Of a stretch of DNA of 64,000 nucleotides, positions 36,688 to 45,081 are shown one piece after another. How positions within the stretch are numbered: position 1 is the first letter of the stretch; each line of letters begins with the position of its first letter. Origin of the DNA: Methanomassiliicoccaceae archaeon UBA71 (lineage in GTDB: Archaea; Thermoplasmatota; Thermoplasmata; Methanomassiliicoccales; Methanomethylophilaceae); NCBI GenBank assembly GCA_002504405.1, contig DARO01000006.1:1-64000 (forward strand), written 5' to 3'. The notes below the pieces were generated by a model. That model was not told the origin of the DNA, did not search any database, and worked only from the letters and a program-made list of their open reading frames with translations. The position numbers were made by a program, and so were the translations under genes.

Positions 36688-38346
36688 ATGCCTGTTATCA
36701 ACTTCAAGTACAGCGACCTGTGCACCATGCTTGGGGAGGACGTCCCCCAGGAGACGCTGATCCAGAGGATACCCATGATCGGCGCCGATATGCACGAGAC
36801 GGAGGGGGACTGCGACGACATGTCGGTCGAGTTCTTCCCCGACCGCCCCGACCTCTACAGCGTGGAGGGGCTAGCCAGGGCGCTGCGCGCCTTCCTCGAC
36901 ATCGAGCCTGGGATGAGGCGCTACGACGTTGGTGACTCCGGCATAGAGGTGACCGTAGACCCCAGTGTCAAATCCGTGAGGCCCTACTTCCTCTGCGGAG
37001 TCGTCAGGGATGTCGAGATCTCCGACGAGTTCCTCAGATCCATCATGGAGATGCAGGAGAAGCTCCATATCACCATAGGCAGGAAGAGGAGCAAGCTGGC
37101 GATCGGGATTCACGACCTCAACAAGGTGGAGCCTCCGTTCATTTACAGGCTGGCGGAGCCCCACTCGGTTAGGTTCGTGCCCCTCGCGATGGATCGCGAG
37201 ATGGACCTTGCCGAGATCCTCAGGGAGAACGAGAAGGGCAGAGACTACGCCCACCTCCTCGACGGATTGGACGAGTACCCGGTGATCCTGGACAGGAATG
37301 GGGACGTTCTCTCGTTCCCCCCTATCATCAACGGGGTGCTGACGACGGTCACAACCGGCAGGCACGACCTTTTCATAGACGTCACGGGAAACGACAGGAA
37401 GGCGGTCAAGGGAGCGCTGGACATCGTCGCTACCGCGCTGGCGGAGCGTGGCGGGAGGATTGAGACCGTCATCATGCACGACGGCGATGAGACCTTCCTC
37501 TCGCCCGACCTTACGCCCTCCCGCAGGACCATATCCGCGGAAGAGTGCGACAGGTTCCTCGGGATCCACCTGGGTCCTGAGGGGGTGTCCGAGTGCCTCC
37601 GCAGGATGGGCATGGACACCGAATGCGACGGGGATGCTGTCACCGCGATCATCCCTCCCGTGAGGCTGGACATCATGCATGACGTGGACGTTTTCGAGGA
37701 TGTGGCCACAGGGTACGGGTTCGACAGGTTCGGAGGCCCCTACACCCTCGAGCAGACTACCGGCGGCCTGTCGCCCCTCACTACGTTCTCCGAAGACATC
37801 AGGGACGTCATGGTCGGGCTCGGATTCACAGAGGTCACCACGCTGACCCTGAGCAACGAGAGGGAGGAGTTCGAGATCTCGGGCCTTCCCAGGCTGGATG
37901 TCGTGAAGGTCCTGAACCCCATCACCGAGGACCACACCTGCCTGAGGCCGTACCTTATGCCCAGCCTCGTCAGGATACTGAGGCACAACAAGCACCGCGA
38001 CCTCCCCCAGAGGATATTCGAGATCGGGTTCGTGGTAAGGGACGAGCTGACGAAGCCTCGTCTCTGCGCAATGTCCACCGCCTCGAAGACTTCGTTCACG
38101 GAGATCAAATCCCTGACCGAGTCCGTACTGAGGGAGATGGGCATCGAGTACCAGCTGGAGCCATGCAACCTGCCCACTTTCGTCCCCGGCAGGGGCGCCA
38201 CCGTCAAGTGGAACGGGAAGGACATCGGCATGTTCGGCGAGATGGCCCCGTCCGTGGTCGTAGGATACGAGATCACTCATCCGATCATCTTCATGGAGAT
38301 CGACCTGGAGCCCATCGTGGCAGAGAAGAGGGGGACCCTGTTCTGA
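36688..38346 (+). CDS. pheT: Phenylalanyl-tRNA synthetase beta subunit
   Basis: The 552-residue archaeal/eukaryotic-type PheT, which charges tRNA-Phe together with PheS (not in the window). Seen are the N-terminal MPVINFKYSDLCTMLG, the B3/4 editing region, the B5 domain (GGLSPLTTFSEDI nearby) and the PheRS core KVLNPITEDHTCLRPYLMPSLV and RIFEIGFVV. Length is normal. A TATA at 36659-36666 is 25 bases from the ATG. Confidence 0.94.
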   Translation: MPVINFKYSDLCTMLGEDVPQETLIQRIPMIGADMHETEGDCDDMSVEFFPDRPDLYSVEGLARALRAFLDIEPGMRRYDVGDSGIEVTVDPSVKSVRPYFLCGVVRDVEISDEFLRSIMEMQEKLHITIGRKRSKLAIGIHDLNKVEPPFIYRLAEPHSVRFVPLAMDREMDLAEILRENEKGRDYAHLLDGLDEYPVILDRNGDVLSFPPIINGVLTTVTTGRHDLFIDVTGNDRKAVKGALDIVATALAERGGRIETVIMHDGDETFLSPDLTPSRRTISAEECDRFLGIHLGPEGVSECLRRMGMDTECDGDAVTAIIPPVRLDIMHDVDVFEDVATGYGFDRFGGPYTLEQTTGGLSPLTTFSEDIRDVMVGLGFTEVTTLTLSNEREEFEISGLPRLDVVKVLNPITEDHTCLRPYLMPSLVRILRHNKHRDLPQRIFEIGFVVRDELTKPRLCAMSTASKTSFTEIKSLTESVLREMGIEYQLEPCNLPTFVPGRGATVKWNGKDIGMFGEMAPSVVVGYEITHPIIFMEIDLEPIVAEKRGTLF

Positions 38347-38355
38347 GGTGATGTC

Positions 38356-38826
38356 ATGGAGATTGGCGACAGGTTCCCCGACTTCGTACTAAAGGATGAG
38401 AACGGCGAGTCTTTCGACAGCAGGATGCTGGAGGGCATAAGGTACGTCATCTACTTCTACCCGAAGGACAACACCCCGGGATGCACTAAGGAGGCTGTGG
38501 AGTTCACGTCCCTCGTGCCTAAGCTGATGATGCGCAACATCCCCGTCATCGGGGTCAGCAAGGACTCGCCCGAATCCCACAGGAAGTTCATGGAGAAGCA
38601 GCAGCTCAAGGTCAAGCTACTCAGCGACCCCGACCATGAGCTCATGGAGAAGGTCGGAGCCTGGGGGACGAAGGTTTCCTACGGGAAGGAGACCGTCGGC
38701 ACCATCAGATCCACCTTCATCGTCGGCAAAGACGGGAGGGTGGAGGCCGCCTGGCGCAACGTGAAGGTCGCAGGCCATGCGGAGAAGGTTGCTGACTGCG
38801 CCATCTCCTGCTCCACCAAGGTCTGA
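38356..38826 (+). CDS. Peroxiredoxin, BCP/PrxQ type
   Basis: The 156-residue thioredoxin-fold peroxidase reduces peroxides. The peroxidatic Cys lies in YPKDNTPGCTKEAVEF; the resolving Cys commonly five residues later is replaced (V-E-F), which suggests a one-Cys mechanism or use of the C-terminal CAISC cysteines. It follows pheT by nine bases and may share its transcript. Confidence 0.9.
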   Translation: MEIGDRFPDFVLKDENGESFDSRMLEGIRYVIYFYPKDNTPGCTKEAVEFTSLVPKLMMRNIPVIGVSKDSPESHRKFMEKQQLKVKLLSDPDHELMEKVGAWGTKVSYGKETVGTIRSTFIVGKDGRVEAAWRNVKVAGHAEKVADCAISCSTKV

Positions 38827-38874
38827 GCCTACATCAGAAATATTCGGAACGCCGATTTCATGATCGGCGATCCG

Positions 38875-39924
38875 ATGACCGTTAGATACGATTCGAAGGA
38901 GCGCTGTCTTGCCGTCTTCCGCGGCGAGATGCCCGACAGGGCACCCGTATGCGATTTCGGTAACAGCGCGATGCTGGGATACACCGGCCACACACTTGCA
39001 GAATGCAGGGATGACCTGGACCTTGTCCGGAGGATGATGCCGGAATGGGTCGAGGCTACCGGGGCGGACCTGTTCTTCGGTCCGATCGAGACCAAGGGCA
39101 TCTTCATGGACCTGCCGGGTCTTCGCATTAAGCTGCCTGAGAACGACCAGGGCTCCCTCGCATCCCCGTACTACAGGACGGTGGACGACGTTTCCGCCAA
39201 GCCCCTGTACGATCCGTTCGATGCCTCGGCATCCCCCAAGTTCCACAAGCATGTCGTCGAACCCCTGAAGGCGATCTCCGAAGCATGCCCGGATGTCATG
39301 ACCCCGGCATGGTGCGAGGGGGTTCTGACCACCTCGGGATTCCTTTGCGGCGTGGAGGATCTGCTCATGATGATGCTCATGCAACCAGATGATGCCAAGA
39401 GGGTCATTGCAGCAGGAGCGGACTTCTCCAGGGACATCGTCTCCGCAGAGCTGGAGGCGTTCGACGCGGACTACGTGGTCTACACCGACCCCGTGTCCTC
39501 CGCCAGTATGATCGACGACGGCATGTTCAGGGAATTCAACCTCGATCTCCTGAGCCGGAACATCAACCACTGGAAGAAGGAGTATGGGACACCGACTATG
39601 CTGCACATATGCGGGAACACGGAGCCCATGCTGGACGACTTCGTAAAGACCGGCGCTGCGGCGATGAGCCTCGACCACGCCGTGGACCTGGCACTGGCCA
39701 AGGAGAAGTTCAGCGGGAGGATGGCAGTCATGGGGAACATCGACCCCGTATCCGTCATCCGCAAGGGCAACGCCGATGATGTCAGAGAGCATGCTCAGAG
39801 GTGCTTCGACGCCGCCGGCGAGGGCGGAGGATTCATATTCGGGGCTGGATGCGCAGTTCCCAACGGCACCCCGATAGAGAACATCCGTGCTATGTCGGAG
39901 GTCTCGAAGGCCAACCCCTATTGA
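38875..39924 (+). CDS. Methylcobamide:CoM methyltransferase (MtaA/MtbA-like, UroD superfamily)
   Basis: The 349-residue enzyme would move methyl groups from a corrinoid protein to coenzyme M in methylotrophic methanogenesis. The UroD-like barrel shows AVFRGEMPDRAPVCDFG at the start, the zinc ligands His-x-Cys in LHICGNTEPM (residues about 244-246), and the distal Cys in FGAGCAVPNGTP. The start at 38875 is favoured by the TATA (GAAATATTC near 38838) and by family N-termini; an ATG at 38860 is in frame. No substrate methyltransferase or corrinoid protein gene is nearby, so MtaA versus MtbA cannot be settled. Confidence 0.87.
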   Translation: MTVRYDSKERCLAVFRGEMPDRAPVCDFGNSAMLGYTGHTLAECRDDLDLVRRMMPEWVEATGADLFFGPIETKGIFMDLPGLRIKLPENDQGSLASPYYRTVDDVSAKPLYDPFDASASPKFHKHVVEPLKAISEACPDVMTPAWCEGVLTTSGFLCGVEDLLMMMLMQPDDAKRVIAAGADFSRDIVSAELEAFDADYVVYTDPVSSASMIDDGMFREFNLDLLSRNINHWKKEYGTPTMLHICGNTEPMLDDFVKTGAAAMSLDHAVDLALAKEKFSGRMAVMGNIDPVSVIRKGNADDVREHAQRCFDAAGEGGGFIFGAGCAVPNGTPIENIRAMSEVSKANPY

Positions 39925-39928
39925 CAAA

Positions 39929-39946
39929 CAGGGCCTGATGGCCCTG
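39929..39946. terminator. Bidirectional hairpin between methyltransferase and etfA
   Basis: CAGGGCC-TGAT-GGCCCTG is a perfect 7-bp stem between convergent stops at 39924 and 39949. Confidence 0.55.
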
Positions 39947-39948
39947 CT

Positions 39949-41007
39949 TCATTCCCTGTCCATCGCCCTCAGGACGTCTCCCGCATCGGCTATGAAGCTC
40001 AGGTCCGCGAACGAGTGGATCGGTGCATCGGGGTCGTTGTTCACGGCTATGACCTTCCCCGAGCGTAGCATGCCCGCACGATGCTGCACCGCACCGGATA
40101 TCCCGAAGGCGAGGTAGATCTCGGGGGCGACCGTCCGACCGGACATCCCGACCTGGCGGCTCCTGGGCATCCACCCCTTCTCGACAAGTGCCCTGGAGCA
40201 CGATACCTGGGCCCCTATCTTCCGGGCGACGGATTCGGCCACGTCTATGAGCGACCTGTCGCGGATCCCGTCCCCGAGAGATATCAGAACCTTCGCGTCG
40301 CGGATGTCGGAGCCGTCCTCCTCCATCGGCTCATCGGAAATCACATCCTTGATGCATTCTGGGCAGAACTGCCAGTAAATCACAGTCCCCTGCCCCTCGG
40401 AATCCTCGGGTCTTGGGAAAGACCCGGGACGGACTGTCGCCATCTGGGGGTACTTGGTGCACTCTATATCTGCCATCAGATTCCCGCCGAAGGCTGGGCG
40501 CGTCATGATGAGCTTCCGGCCATCCGCCCTCAGCCCGGTGCAGTCCGCGGTCAGCCCCAGCCCCATCTTCGCCGCTATCCGAGGAGCCACCTCCCTCCCG
40601 CGGGACGTGGCACCGATGAGGACCGCGGCCGGCACTATGCGGTCCATCAGGGACGCTATGCATTCGGCATAGGCCTCGGGGCTGTACCTCTCCAGGGATT
40701 TCTCCCTGACATGGTACAGCGTATCCACCCCGTAGCCGAATAGCCTTCCATAAAGGGACTTCAGCTCCGTTCCCCCGAATACGACTGCGAAAACACGCCC
40801 GTCGGTGAGATTCCTGGCAGCGCCGATTAGCTCCGCCCCGGAATCGTCGATGCGGGGGCCGTCAGGACCTTCCACTACCTCCGTCCACACCAGTATGCCG
40901 TCGGCGGTGGACTGGTTGAGATCGTACGCCTTCAGCATCCCAGGGGGGAGCCTGTTGGGGTCGTCCGTCCCGCAGGTGGAGCACGACCCTCCCTCGCATC
41001 CGCTCAT
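39949..41007 (-). CDS. etfA: Electron transfer flavoprotein alpha subunit with Cys-rich N-terminus
   Basis: The 352-residue subunit binds FAD through a C-terminal domain (VGMSGRTVAPEIYLAFG, GISGAVQHRAGM, AVNNDPDAPI). The N-terminus is unusual: SGCEGGSCSTCGTDDP has three Cys in 12 residues, and a further CPEC occurs near the middle. It partners EtfB and passes electrons with the adjacent FAD oxidoreductase, probably in an EtfAB-GlcD-type complex. The start overlaps the etfB stop by ATGA. Confidence 0.92.
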   Translation of the reverse strand: MSGCEGGSCSTCGTDDPNRLPPGMLKAYDLNQSTADGILVWTEVVEGPDGPRIDDSGAELIGAARNLTDGRVFAVVFGGTELKSLYGRLFGYGVDTLYHVREKSLERYSPEAYAECIASLMDRIVPAAVLIGATSRGREVAPRIAAKMGLGLTADCTGLRADGRKLIMTRPAFGGNLMADIECTKYPQMATVRPGSFPRPEDSEGQGTVIYWQFCPECIKDVISDEPMEEDGSDIRDAKVLISLGDGIRDRSLIDVAESVARKIGAQVSCSRALVEKGWMPRSRQVGMSGRTVAPEIYLAFGISGAVQHRAGMLRSGKVIAVNNDPDAPIHSFADLSFIADAGDVLRAMDRE

Positions 41008-41780
41008 CTGGACCCCTCCAGCTCCGTCATGATGAAATCCGCGGCGGTCGCCGGATTGGATATCTCCACCCTGCGGTTCCTGCGGGTCGACATCACAGAC
41101 TCGGTAGAGACGATCCTTGTCAGGGACCCTTTGAGGCCCACGGAGTACACCCCCAGCCCCAGCGCGACGCGGTCGACCTCCTTGATGGGCCTCCCCAGCG
41201 ATTCAAGGTACCCCCTTATGCTCGGTAGCGGGCAGTTCGGGTCAACCGTGCCGAAGGAGACGACCGATCCCTTCGGGACCCTCGCCGTCCTCCTCACGTG
41301 CCCGTAGTCCTGGACTGCCAAGAACGAATCTCCATCCCTCTCGAGCGATTCCGTGTATGCGAACTGCTGAACGTCAAGGAGGGCGGCCACCTCGTACGGC
41401 ACCTGGCCGGTGTCCCCGTCTATGGCCTGCCTACCGAAGACGTACAGCGACGCATCGGGGATGTTGCCTGTTATGAAGGCTGCCAGAGCCCTGGCGGTGG
41501 CGTAGACGTCCGCACCGGCGAAGGCCCTGTCCGTTATCAGATATGCGGAGTCGGCACCCAGCTCCAGGCACCTCCTGAGGGCCTCCGCCGCCTGTGGGGG
41601 CCCCATGGTGAAAACGACGACCTCGTCGCCGCTCTCCCTGATGCGCAGGACTTCGGCGAGCGCCTGCTCGTCGTACGGATTCAGTATGGCCGGCACGCCC
41701 GTCCTGACGAGGGAGCCGTTCTCGTCCACGGACATCTCCATGGTGTCAGGCACCTGCTTGACAGCTACTGCGAACCTCAT
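41004..41780 (-). CDS. etfB: Electron transfer flavoprotein beta subunit
   Basis: The 258-residue subunit begins MRFAVAVKQVPDTMEM and contains NPYDEQALAEVLRIRE, VVVFTMGPPQAAEALRRCL, and GRQAIDGDTGQVPYEVAALL (AMP or second-FAD-binding region), all typical of EtfB. The second-FAD possibility would permit electron bifurcation, but sequence reading alone cannot show it. It is coupled by ATGA on both sides. Confidence 0.94.
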   Translation of the reverse strand: MRFAVAVKQVPDTMEMSVDENGSLVRTGVPAILNPYDEQALAEVLRIRESGDEVVVFTMGPPQAAEALRRCLELGADSAYLITDRAFAGADVYATARALAAFITGNIPDASLYVFGRQAIDGDTGQVPYEVAALLDVQQFAYTESLERDGDSFLAVQDYGHVRRTARVPKGSVVSFGTVDPNCPLPSIRGYLESLGRPIKEVDRVALGLGVYSVGLKGSLTRIVSTESVMSTRRNRRVEISNPATAADFIMTELEGSR

Positions 41781-43339
41781 TGGACCGCCCCCAGGATGTT
41801 GCCGCGGCAGAGGATGCCCTTGGGATCCAGGATGTCCTTGACCTTACGTATCTGCTCGACGCCCTCGCGTCCGTAGAGGAGCTCCATGTAGTCGATCTTG
41901 ATCTTGCCTATGCCGTGCTCGGCGCTCGGAGACCCCCCTAGCTCCACTGCCTTCCTTGCGAAGCGCCCGTAGACCTCCTTCGCCTTCTCGAAGTCGTCCA
42001 TGGACTTCAGTATGATCTCCACATGCGGATGGTTGTTCCCTATGTGCCCGAAGACAACGTACTCCAGACCGGCGGCGTCCAGCTGCTCGGAGTAGTACGC
42101 CATCATCTCATCGGCCGCGGAATCGGGGACGGACATGTCCGTCCCCATCTTGTGTATCCCGGGCATCCCCTGCTTAAGGGATGCGACATACTCGAAGATG
42201 GACCTCGGGATGGAGTGCCTCATGTCCCTCATGCGGGCACGGTCACCTTCCGTGTGTCCGCACCACGAGTCCTCGAGAGAGCTCCCGTGCCTCTCGGCGA
42301 TAGCGGCCACATGCGAATACCTGTCCACCATGTCGTCTGTCATCATCATGTCGAAGAACAGGGCGGCACCGGCTCTGTCGGGAATGCGGGGAACCCTCAC
42401 CATGGCTGGGTCCGAGCCCATGACGCCCCTCAGCAGCTCCAGAGACCTCCCGTCCATGTACTCCAGGAACTCCGGGTCTATGGCCTCGTCGCTGCGGATC
42501 TCCTTGACCGCAGCAAGGGCATCCGAGTCCGACGGGAAGAACAGGATGTTCGACATCAGTGGATGCCATGGAGCCAGGTAGACGTCGGCCTCCGCTATGA
42601 TCCCGAATATGCCCTCCGAGCCCACGAACATGTCTATGAGGTCCATATCCTCGTGGAACATCGGTCCTGCGGCGTTCTTGACGCTCGTGTTGAAGTCGTA
42701 TGTGGGGATGTCGAACGAGTAGTAGGACCTTCCTGCCGGGAAGCTCATGCGCCTCCCTTCGGCCTTGAAATCCCCCCTCTTGAAGTCCACGTATTGCCCC
42801 TCGGGCAGCACCACCATCAGTCTGCGGATCCAGTCGCGTGTCGGGCCGTAGCGGTAGGTGCGGGGGCCAGACGCGTTGCATGCTATGTTGCCTCCGATGG
42901 ACCCGCCCATCTCCGTGGGGTCCACAGGGTAGAAGTATGGCACCGGCTCGCCCGCCAGCGACTCCCTCGCCCCCTCTGTCACATCGGCCAGCTTGGAGAA
43001 GTCCCTGCCCCTGAGGACGGTGTTGATCTCCTCTATTGTAGTGCATGGAAGAACCCTGGCGAAGTAGCCGCGCTCGTCCCTGCCGATCCCCAGCACGCCG
43101 GACATCCTCTCCAACGATATCACGTCCCCCTCCAGGGGTACGCATCCCCCGCACACCCCCGTCCGCATGGCGCTGACGGTGATCGGGTTGCCCTTGGAGT
43201 TGTTGATGCGGACGGCTTCCCTGAGCTCGCCCTCGTTCAGGGGGATGATGACGTGCTCCCCCTTGCCGGTCATCTTTGACTCGTCCGTGAGGTACTTCGA
43301 GTCGCTGCGTATCCTCTGCCTGTAGAACATTTCACTCAT
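41777..43339 (-). CDS. FAD-linked oxidase (GlcD / D-lactate dehydrogenase-like)
   Basis: The 520-residue VAO-family flavoenzyme has a PCMH FAD domain (RTGVCGGCVPLEGDVISL, DPTEMGGSIGGNIACNASGPRTYRYG, FVGSEGIFGII) and a FAD-oxidase C-terminal domain ending SAEHGIGKIKIDY and ILDPKGILCRGNIL. Relatives oxidise 2-hydroxy acids such as lactate or glycolate and pass electrons to Etf. Here it sits directly ahead of etfBA. The N-terminus overlaps the coaD fusion gene by eight bases. Confidence 0.92.
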   Translation of the reverse strand: MSEMFYRQRIRSDSKYLTDESKMTGKGEHVIIPLNEGELREAVRINNSKGNPITVSAMRTGVCGGCVPLEGDVISLERMSGVLGIGRDERGYFARVLPCTTIEEINTVLRGRDFSKLADVTEGARESLAGEPVPYFYPVDPTEMGGSIGGNIACNASGPRTYRYGPTRDWIRRLMVVLPEGQYVDFKRGDFKAEGRRMSFPAGRSYYSFDIPTYDFNTSVKNAAGPMFHEDMDLIDMFVGSEGIFGIIAEADVYLAPWHPLMSNILFFPSDSDALAAVKEIRSDEAIDPEFLEYMDGRSLELLRGVMGSDPAMVRVPRIPDRAGAALFFDMMMTDDMVDRYSHVAAIAERHGSSLEDSWCGHTEGDRARMRDMRHSIPRSIFEYVASLKQGMPGIHKMGTDMSVPDSAADEMMAYYSEQLDAAGLEYVVFGHIGNNHPHVEIILKSMDDFEKAKEVYGRFARKAVELGGSPSAEHGIGKIKIDYMELLYGREGVEQIRKVKDILDPKGILCRGNILGAVQ

Positions 43340-44279
43340 CCCATATGCGCGGGATCATTGCGGCGGTCACCGATTGCTCCGTGAGGGCCTTGCGGTCAAG
43401 CAGCCCCTTGCTCAAAAGCCCGACCGCCCCCCTGCCCTTGCCGATGTCCTCGTCGCCGTAGACGCGGTGTACAGCCTCCCCTACTGAGAGGCCTCCGCGA
43501 ACCAGGTCCGCGATCGCATCCGGATAGCGGAACCCCGAGCCCTGGCCGTACGTCTCCCTGCCGTCCCTGTCGACGACCGTGCAGTGCTGGATGTCGTACA
43601 GCCCGTCCAGCATCTCGAAGACCCCGGCCTCTATGCCGACGGCCAGATCGTGGTCGCCGAGAGCAGCCCTCGCCCTATTGACTGATCCCTGGTGCGTCTG
43701 CCCCTCGAATGGCTGCGGAGGGACCCCGCTGTCCGCGTCCACGGCCGTGATGCGCACGTCGCCGTAGATCCTCTCCATGACCGAGCGCACGGCGGACACC
43801 TTCACCGGGTTCAGGGATCCGACGGCGATATCAATCACCCCTGGGTCCCCGGACCTGCCGTACTCCCCCCTCATGATGGCTGATGCACTCAACTTGGACC
43901 CGTCCGCCGCCTGGACGAGAGGCACAACGGCCAGCTCCATGGGAGGCATCCCCCTCGACTTCCTGCGGTCGTTGAGAAGGCGACCGTTTCCCAGCGTCTC
44001 CTCGGATACGACCAGGACGTCGATGCCGTCCATCACGTCGTCCGGTCCGAAAATGTCGTCGATCTCGAAAACCTCGTACTGCCCGAGAGTGGACAGATAC
44101 GCCTCGAGCTCGGCCCTGCGGATGCCAATGGGGTTGTGGACCGCCCTCCCCTCGGAGGCCATGCGATCCGAGGTGATTCCGACTAGGACCGAGTCCCCGG
44201 ACTGGAACGCCCTCTTAAGCAAAGCCCTGTGCCCGTCGTGGAGGACGTCGAACGTCCCCGCCACTGCAACCCTCGTCAT
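43332..44279 (-). CDS. Fusion: phosphopantetheine adenylyltransferase plus YjjX/DUF84 (d)ITP/XTP phosphatase
   Basis: The 315-residue protein has two domains. Residues 1-140 are an archaeal CoaD-type nucleotidyltransferase (VAGTFDVLHDGHRALL, VSEETLGNGRLLNDRR, SASAIMRGEYG) that makes dephospho-CoA. Residues about 147-310 are a DUF84/YjjX nucleotide-triphosphatase domain (IAVGSLNPVKVSAVRSV, ADSGVPPQPFEGQTHQGSVNRA, LAVGIEAGVF) that removes inosine/xanthosine triphosphates. Both domains look complete. It is coupled to the neighbouring genes by short overlaps. Confidence 0.92.
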   Translation of the reverse strand: MTRVAVAGTFDVLHDGHRALLKRAFQSGDSVLVGITSDRMASEGRAVHNPIGIRRAELEAYLSTLGQYEVFEIDDIFGPDDVMDGIDVLVVSEETLGNGRLLNDRRKSRGMPPMELAVVPLVQAADGSKLSASAIMRGEYGRSGDPGVIDIAVGSLNPVKVSAVRSVMERIYGDVRITAVDADSGVPPQPFEGQTHQGSVNRARAALGDHDLAVGIEAGVFEMLDGLYDIQHCTVVDRDGRETYGQGSGFRYPDAIADLVRGGLSVGEAVHRVYGDEDIGKGRGAVGLLSKGLLDRKALTEQSVTAAMIPRIWDE

Positions 44280-44479
44280 CAGAGAGTGATGATGACGAGC
44301 GCGACCGTGACGACCACTATGGCCACCCAGATCAGCCCGAGCTTCCTGAGCTTTCCCTTAACCTCGTCGCCGGCTGTCTCCTTGCAGGCGGTGCTGCAGA
44401 ACCTCCCGTCGCCGACGAATGCCTTTCCGCAGTTGACGCAGTGGTGGTGCTGCGGGATCTTCTCCGTGTACTCTGCCAT
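44279..44479 (-). CDS. DUF2116 zinc-ribbon single-pass membrane protein
   Basis: A 66-residue protein with an N-terminal zinc ribbon (HHHCVNCGKAFVGDGRFCSTAC) and one C-terminal helix (LGLIWVAIVVVTVALVIITL). The start at 44479 has a GAGGGG element upstream; an in-frame ATG at 44491 overlapping the trmY stop by ATGA is the alternative. Function is unknown. Its stop overlaps the next start (TGATG). Confidence 0.82.
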   Translation of the reverse strand: MAEYTEKIPQHHHCVNCGKAFVGDGRFCSTACKETAGDEVKGKLRKLGLIWVAIVVVTVALVIITL

Positions 44480-44487
44480 GTTACCCC

Positions 44488-45081
44488 TCATGCCGACCTG
44501 CGGTCGGCCTCGTTGTGGACTATGATCATGCAATGGTCCGCATGCAGGCTCAGCGGCCCTATGTTAATGCTGTCGGGGAGATAGGACAGCAGGAGCGCTT
44601 CCTCCTCCTCCGTCAGGTCCCTGTTGTCCCCCAGGACGAACACTGGGTTCTCCGGGAAGTCGTACTCCCTGCAGTCCATGCCGTCCTCTTTGAGGTACAC
44701 CATCTTCCCCACCTTGGAGAACCTCTCCAGGACGTCGGCGAACGACATCCTTGTGACGTAAACTCCGGGGCTGGACTTCGCCTCCTCCCCGGGCTGTACC
44801 TTCTTCAGCAGCGCGTTGCGCATGAGGGCGGCTGTGCTCCTCTCGTCGGGATTCAGGTACCTGAGCTCATCACCCTTGAAGATTATCGTCTTGGGCGGGT
44901 CCTCGCCGCCCATGAGCACAAGGTACAGCTCGACATCCTTGCGGAGATCGTGGCTCAGGAAGAACGCCGAGTTGACGCATCTGGCCATGATGTCCAGCCT
45001 GCCGGCCCCGCCAGCTATGTCATCGAGCTTGAAGTCCCCTGTGGAGACCGCCTTGTGTCCGGTTATGACGAAGTACCTCAT
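44488..45081 (-). CDS. trmY: tRNA pseudouridine(54) N1-methyltransferase
   Basis: The 197-residue SPOUT-class methyltransferase makes N1-methylpseudouridine-54 in archaeal tRNA. It begins MRYFVITGHKAVSTGDF and has GGAGRLDIMARCVNSAFF and the knotted SAM-binding end FVLGDNRDLTEEEE and IGPLSLHADHCMIIVHN. Length fits. It is coupled to srp54 by ATGA at 45078-45081. Confidence 0.93.
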   Translation of the reverse strand: MRYFVITGHKAVSTGDFKLDDIAGGAGRLDIMARCVNSAFFLSHDLRKDVELYLVLMGGEDPPKTIIFKGDELRYLNPDERSTAALMRNALLKKVQPGEEAKSSPGVYVTRMSFADVLERFSKVGKMVYLKEDGMDCREYDFPENPVFVLGDNRDLTEEEEALLLSYLPDSINIGPLSLHADHCMIIVHNEADRRSA

